From an uncultured Collinsella sp. (GTDB lineage: Bacteria; Actinomycetota; Coriobacteriia; Coriobacteriales; Coriobacteriaceae), in assembly GCA_902495955.1 (NCBI GenBank), contig CABUZE010000045.1, forward strand, positions 1 through 6,973: a DNA stretch of 6,973 nucleotides, read 5' to 3'. Below the pieces are notes generated by a model, which did not search any database, was not told the origin of the DNA, and worked only from the letters and a program-made list of their open reading frames with translations. Of the stretch, positions 5,276-6,973 are shown one piece after another; within the stretch, counting starts at the first letter, position 1, and each line of letters begins with the position of its first letter. Position numbers and translations under genes: made by a program.

Positions 5276-6532
5276 CTAGGCGGTCGGTGCGTTCCTAAAC
5301 GTGTAGTTGCCCGGAGAGCGCACATTGATATAGGTCACGCCCTCTACCTGCGAAAGCAGCTTGGTCACGATGCGTTCTTTCTTGGCGATATCGTCCGAAT
5401 CGCCCAGCGACACCTCAACGCCGTTGTCGAGATTTGCCGAGATAGCCTCAACGGAAGGTGTGGAAATATCCTTCACCTGGTCCAAGAACTCGCTCGAAAA
5501 ACCGCGTGCGTAATCCAGGCCGGCCTTGACGGCCTTGGAGCTCACCGCCCGACCCGAAACCGGTGCGACATCGGCCGAGACGTCAGTCAACAGCACGGCG
5601 CCGTAGTGCTTGGCAAGCGCCAGGGCCGCATCGATGCCGGTCAGGGTGTTGGCACCCTCCCCCGATGTAATGACGTTCCCCTGGTCGTCCACCTCGACAG
5701 ACGTCGACAGCGGAGCGATCCAGGTGTCATCGTCTCCGATGGCCCAGGCAAGGTCATCGGAGCTGATATAGGCAATTGCGATGACCTTGCGCTCCATAGG
5801 CGTAATGATGAGCGTATGCGGGAACTGACGCTGGACATCCACGCCCGAGACCCACGGGTTCTGCTTGAGGTCCTCGGTAATCTGGTCGGGATCGACGTTA
5901 AAAAGCGACGTTCCCTCGGGCAAATCGATCAGCTGGATAGCATCGTGCTTCGTCACATGCTCGCTGCCTTGAATCTGAATATCAGTGGCGGTAAACAATC
6001 CAGAGTTGATCACCACGATGGCAACGACGACGAGCACGGCCAAGACGGCCAGAACGCCGCCCACGATTTTGCCTTTGCCTGTAACGACAGAAGCGGCGTC
6101 TGATGTTTTATTTGCCATCGCCCCAAGTGAAGATAACGGGTTGACGCCTTTTTTACTCGAAGGCTTCTTAGCGGTAGCCGGCACCGATGTCAGCGAGCGC
6201 GGTTTTGATGTGCCCAGCGTGCGACCCGGACGCGCCGCTTTAGTTCCCGTCGAGGGCTTAGGAGTTGCCATGGGACGGGCAGGCTTGGCGCCCATAACAG
6301 GCTTTGACGTCACCGAGGGACGCGAGGACTTTTTTGCGGCCGGACGATTACCGAGCTGCGAGCCGACGACCGGACGACTGGCCTGTCGAGCATGCCCGAC
6401 AGACTTAGAGTGCGCGACGGTGTTGCGTTGAGGTTTGGCAGGCGCGCCGGAACGCCCTCCGGCGCGGCGGAAGGTAGGTTTCGATGCTCTAGAAGCCGAG
6501 GAATTTAACTTCCGGTCTGAGCTCGATGCCAT
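5276..6532 (-). CDS. ftsQ: FtsQ/DivIB-type divisome protein
   Basis: Bitopic membrane protein that links the early and late divisome. The 418-residue protein has three parts. Residues 1 to about 153 are a Ser/Lys/Arg/Pro/Ala-rich, strongly basic and probably disordered cytoplasmic tail with repeated KP/ARP-like steps. One membrane helix lies at about 155-177 (VGGVLAVLAVLVVVAIVVI). The extracytoplasmic part starts with a POTRA domain (about 180-248; FTATDIQIQGSEHVTKHDAI, then FNVDPDQITEDLKQNPWVSGV) and a C-terminal FtsQ domain ending YINVRSPGNYTFR. The tail is far longer than the short cytoplasmic tail of E. coli FtsQ. ATG at 6532 follows GGGAGG with only 3 nt and AAGGTGA with a longer gap; it overlaps the end of murB by 44 nt. 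murB before it and ftsZ after it, without ftsA, match actinobacterial dcw clusters. Confidence 0.92.
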   Translation of the reverse strand: MASSSDRKLNSSASRASKPTFRRAGGRSGAPAKPQRNTVAHSKSVGHARQASRPVVGSQLGNRPAAKKSSRPSVTSKPVMGAKPARPMATPKPSTGTKAARPGRTLGTSKPRSLTSVPATAKKPSSKKGVNPLSSLGAMANKTSDAASVVTGKGKIVGGVLAVLAVLVVVAIVVINSGLFTATDIQIQGSEHVTKHDAIQLIDLPEGTSLFNVDPDQITEDLKQNPWVSGVDVQRQFPHTLIITPMERKVIAIAYISSDDLAWAIGDDDTWIAPLSTSVEVDDQGNVITSGEGANTLTGIDAALALAKHYGAVLLTDVSADVAPVSGRAVSSKAVKAGLDYARGFSSEFLDQVKDISTPSVEAISANLDNGVEVSLGDSDDIAKKERIVTKLLSQVEGVTYINVRSPGNYTFRNAPTA

Positions 6533-6973
6533 ACGCCTCCCTCACCTTTCCGTGCACATGCCTGATAACCGCGGCCACGTCATCGGCCGAGGCGGTTCCG
6601 TTATTAACGATAAAATTAGCGTGAACGGGCGAAACTTCCGCGCCGCCAATCGAAAAACCCTTTAATCCACAATCCTCGATAAGCTTGCCCACGCTCGCAT
6701 CGGGCGGGTTGCGAAAGACCGACCCGCAGGATGCGCGACCCATGGGCTGCGTACGCTTGCGCCTCGTCAGGTACCGCTCCATGCGCTCGCGAATGTCGGC
6801 CTTGGGCGCCGGTTTAAGCTTGAGCACGCACTCGAGGATGATCTCATTGCGGGGAAGGCTACATTCGCGGTAGCCCCAAGTGATCTCGGACCCCGCATAA
6901 TGCTTGATACCGGATGCCGGGTCAAACGTTACGACATCCTCACCCAGCGAGCCAATCCACTCGGTCCGTGTGC
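6489..6973 (-). CDS. murB: MurB, UDP-N-acetylenolpyruvoylglucosamine reductase (3' part; 5' end beyond window)
   Basis: FAD-dependent cytoplasmic enzyme that reduces UDP-GlcNAc-enolpyruvate with NADPH to UDP-MurNAc, the second committed step of peptidoglycan synthesis. About 161 C-terminal residues are visible. They include ITWGYRECSLPRNEIIL, corresponding to the conserved GYR-S-F region; GRASCGSVFRNPP, containing the Ser expected to act as proton donor (GSxFxNP); SIGGAEVSPVHANFIVN; and the C-terminal GIELRPEVKFLGF, whose Glu is the other catalytic acid in type II MurB. The F-to-W and F-to-L style changes around GYR do not touch the catalytic residues. The FAD-binding N-terminal domain lies to the right of the window. 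The frame is open from the right edge to TAG at 6491-6489, and the last 44 nt are shared with ftsQ. Confidence 0.95.
   Translation of the reverse strand, partial: TRTEWIGSLGEDVVTFDPASGIKHYAGSEITWGYRECSLPRNEIILECVLKLKPAPKADIRERMERYLTRRKRTQPMGRASCGSVFRNPPDASVGKLIEDCGLKGFSIGGAEVSPVHANFIVNNGTASADDVAAVIRHVHGKVREAYGIELRPEVKFLGF

Noticed and set aside
5131..5325. Minus-strand frame of 64 codons in the ftsQ-ftsZ gap
   Set aside because: It begins inside the 3' end of ftsQ, shows no ribosome site or family features, and the gap looks regulatory.
1..6973. RNA genes, CRISPR arrays, mobile elements, toxin-antitoxin or phage-defence genes
   Set aside because: None was seen; almost all of the DNA is accounted for by conserved housekeeping genes and two short intergenic control regions.

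Overview
The window reads as one bacterial chromosomal segment of fairly high G+C in which every recognisable gene lies on the minus strand, so gene order runs from high to low coordinates. It joins the 3' end of a division and cell-wall (dcw) cluster, murB-ftsQ-ftsZ, to pgeF and a high-affinity phosphate transporter operon, pstS-pstC-pstA-pstB. ftsQ is followed directly by ftsZ with no ftsA, FtsZ carries the GEGGGTGTG form of the tubulin signature, FtsQ has a long basic tail, and a pgeF (yfiH) homologue follows ftsZ. Together these point to Actinomycetota. A gut Coriobacteriia member such as a Collinsella relative is my best guess, but this is inference from gene order and protein style, not a database match.

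Layout: 6973-6489, 3' part of murB (5' end outside the window). 6532-5276, ftsQ, overlapping murB by 44 nt. 5275-5077, a noticeably A+T-rich intergenic region with short inverted and direct repeats and probable ftsZ promoter elements. 5076-3922, ftsZ, closed by a strong intrinsic terminator at 3895-3861. 3860-3712, the control region of the next transcription unit, with a direct repeat of 11-bp period resembling a PHO box. 3711-2911, pgeF, coupled by an ATGA overlap to pstS (2914-2078), then pstC (about 2076-1153), pstA (1149-244) and the 5' part of pstB (to the left edge).

Functionally, MurB makes UDP-MurNAc for peptidoglycan, and FtsQ and FtsZ build the division machinery. PgeF belongs to the multicopper-oxidase-like family linked to peptidoglycan editing and purine nucleoside phosphorolysis. 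PstS captures phosphate outside the membrane, PstC and PstA form the channel, and PstB supplies ATP hydrolysis. The terminator after ftsZ and the absence of any break between pgeF and pstS suggest that pgeF is transcribed with the phosphate operon rather than with the dcw cluster.

The window is mostly ordinary housekeeping DNA and I see no new multi-gene system. The points most worth checking are: pstB has no ATG, GTG or TTG start in frame before its Walker A motif and shares the reading frame of pstA; pgeF is translationally coupled to pstS; and a possible PHO box sits upstream of pgeF.
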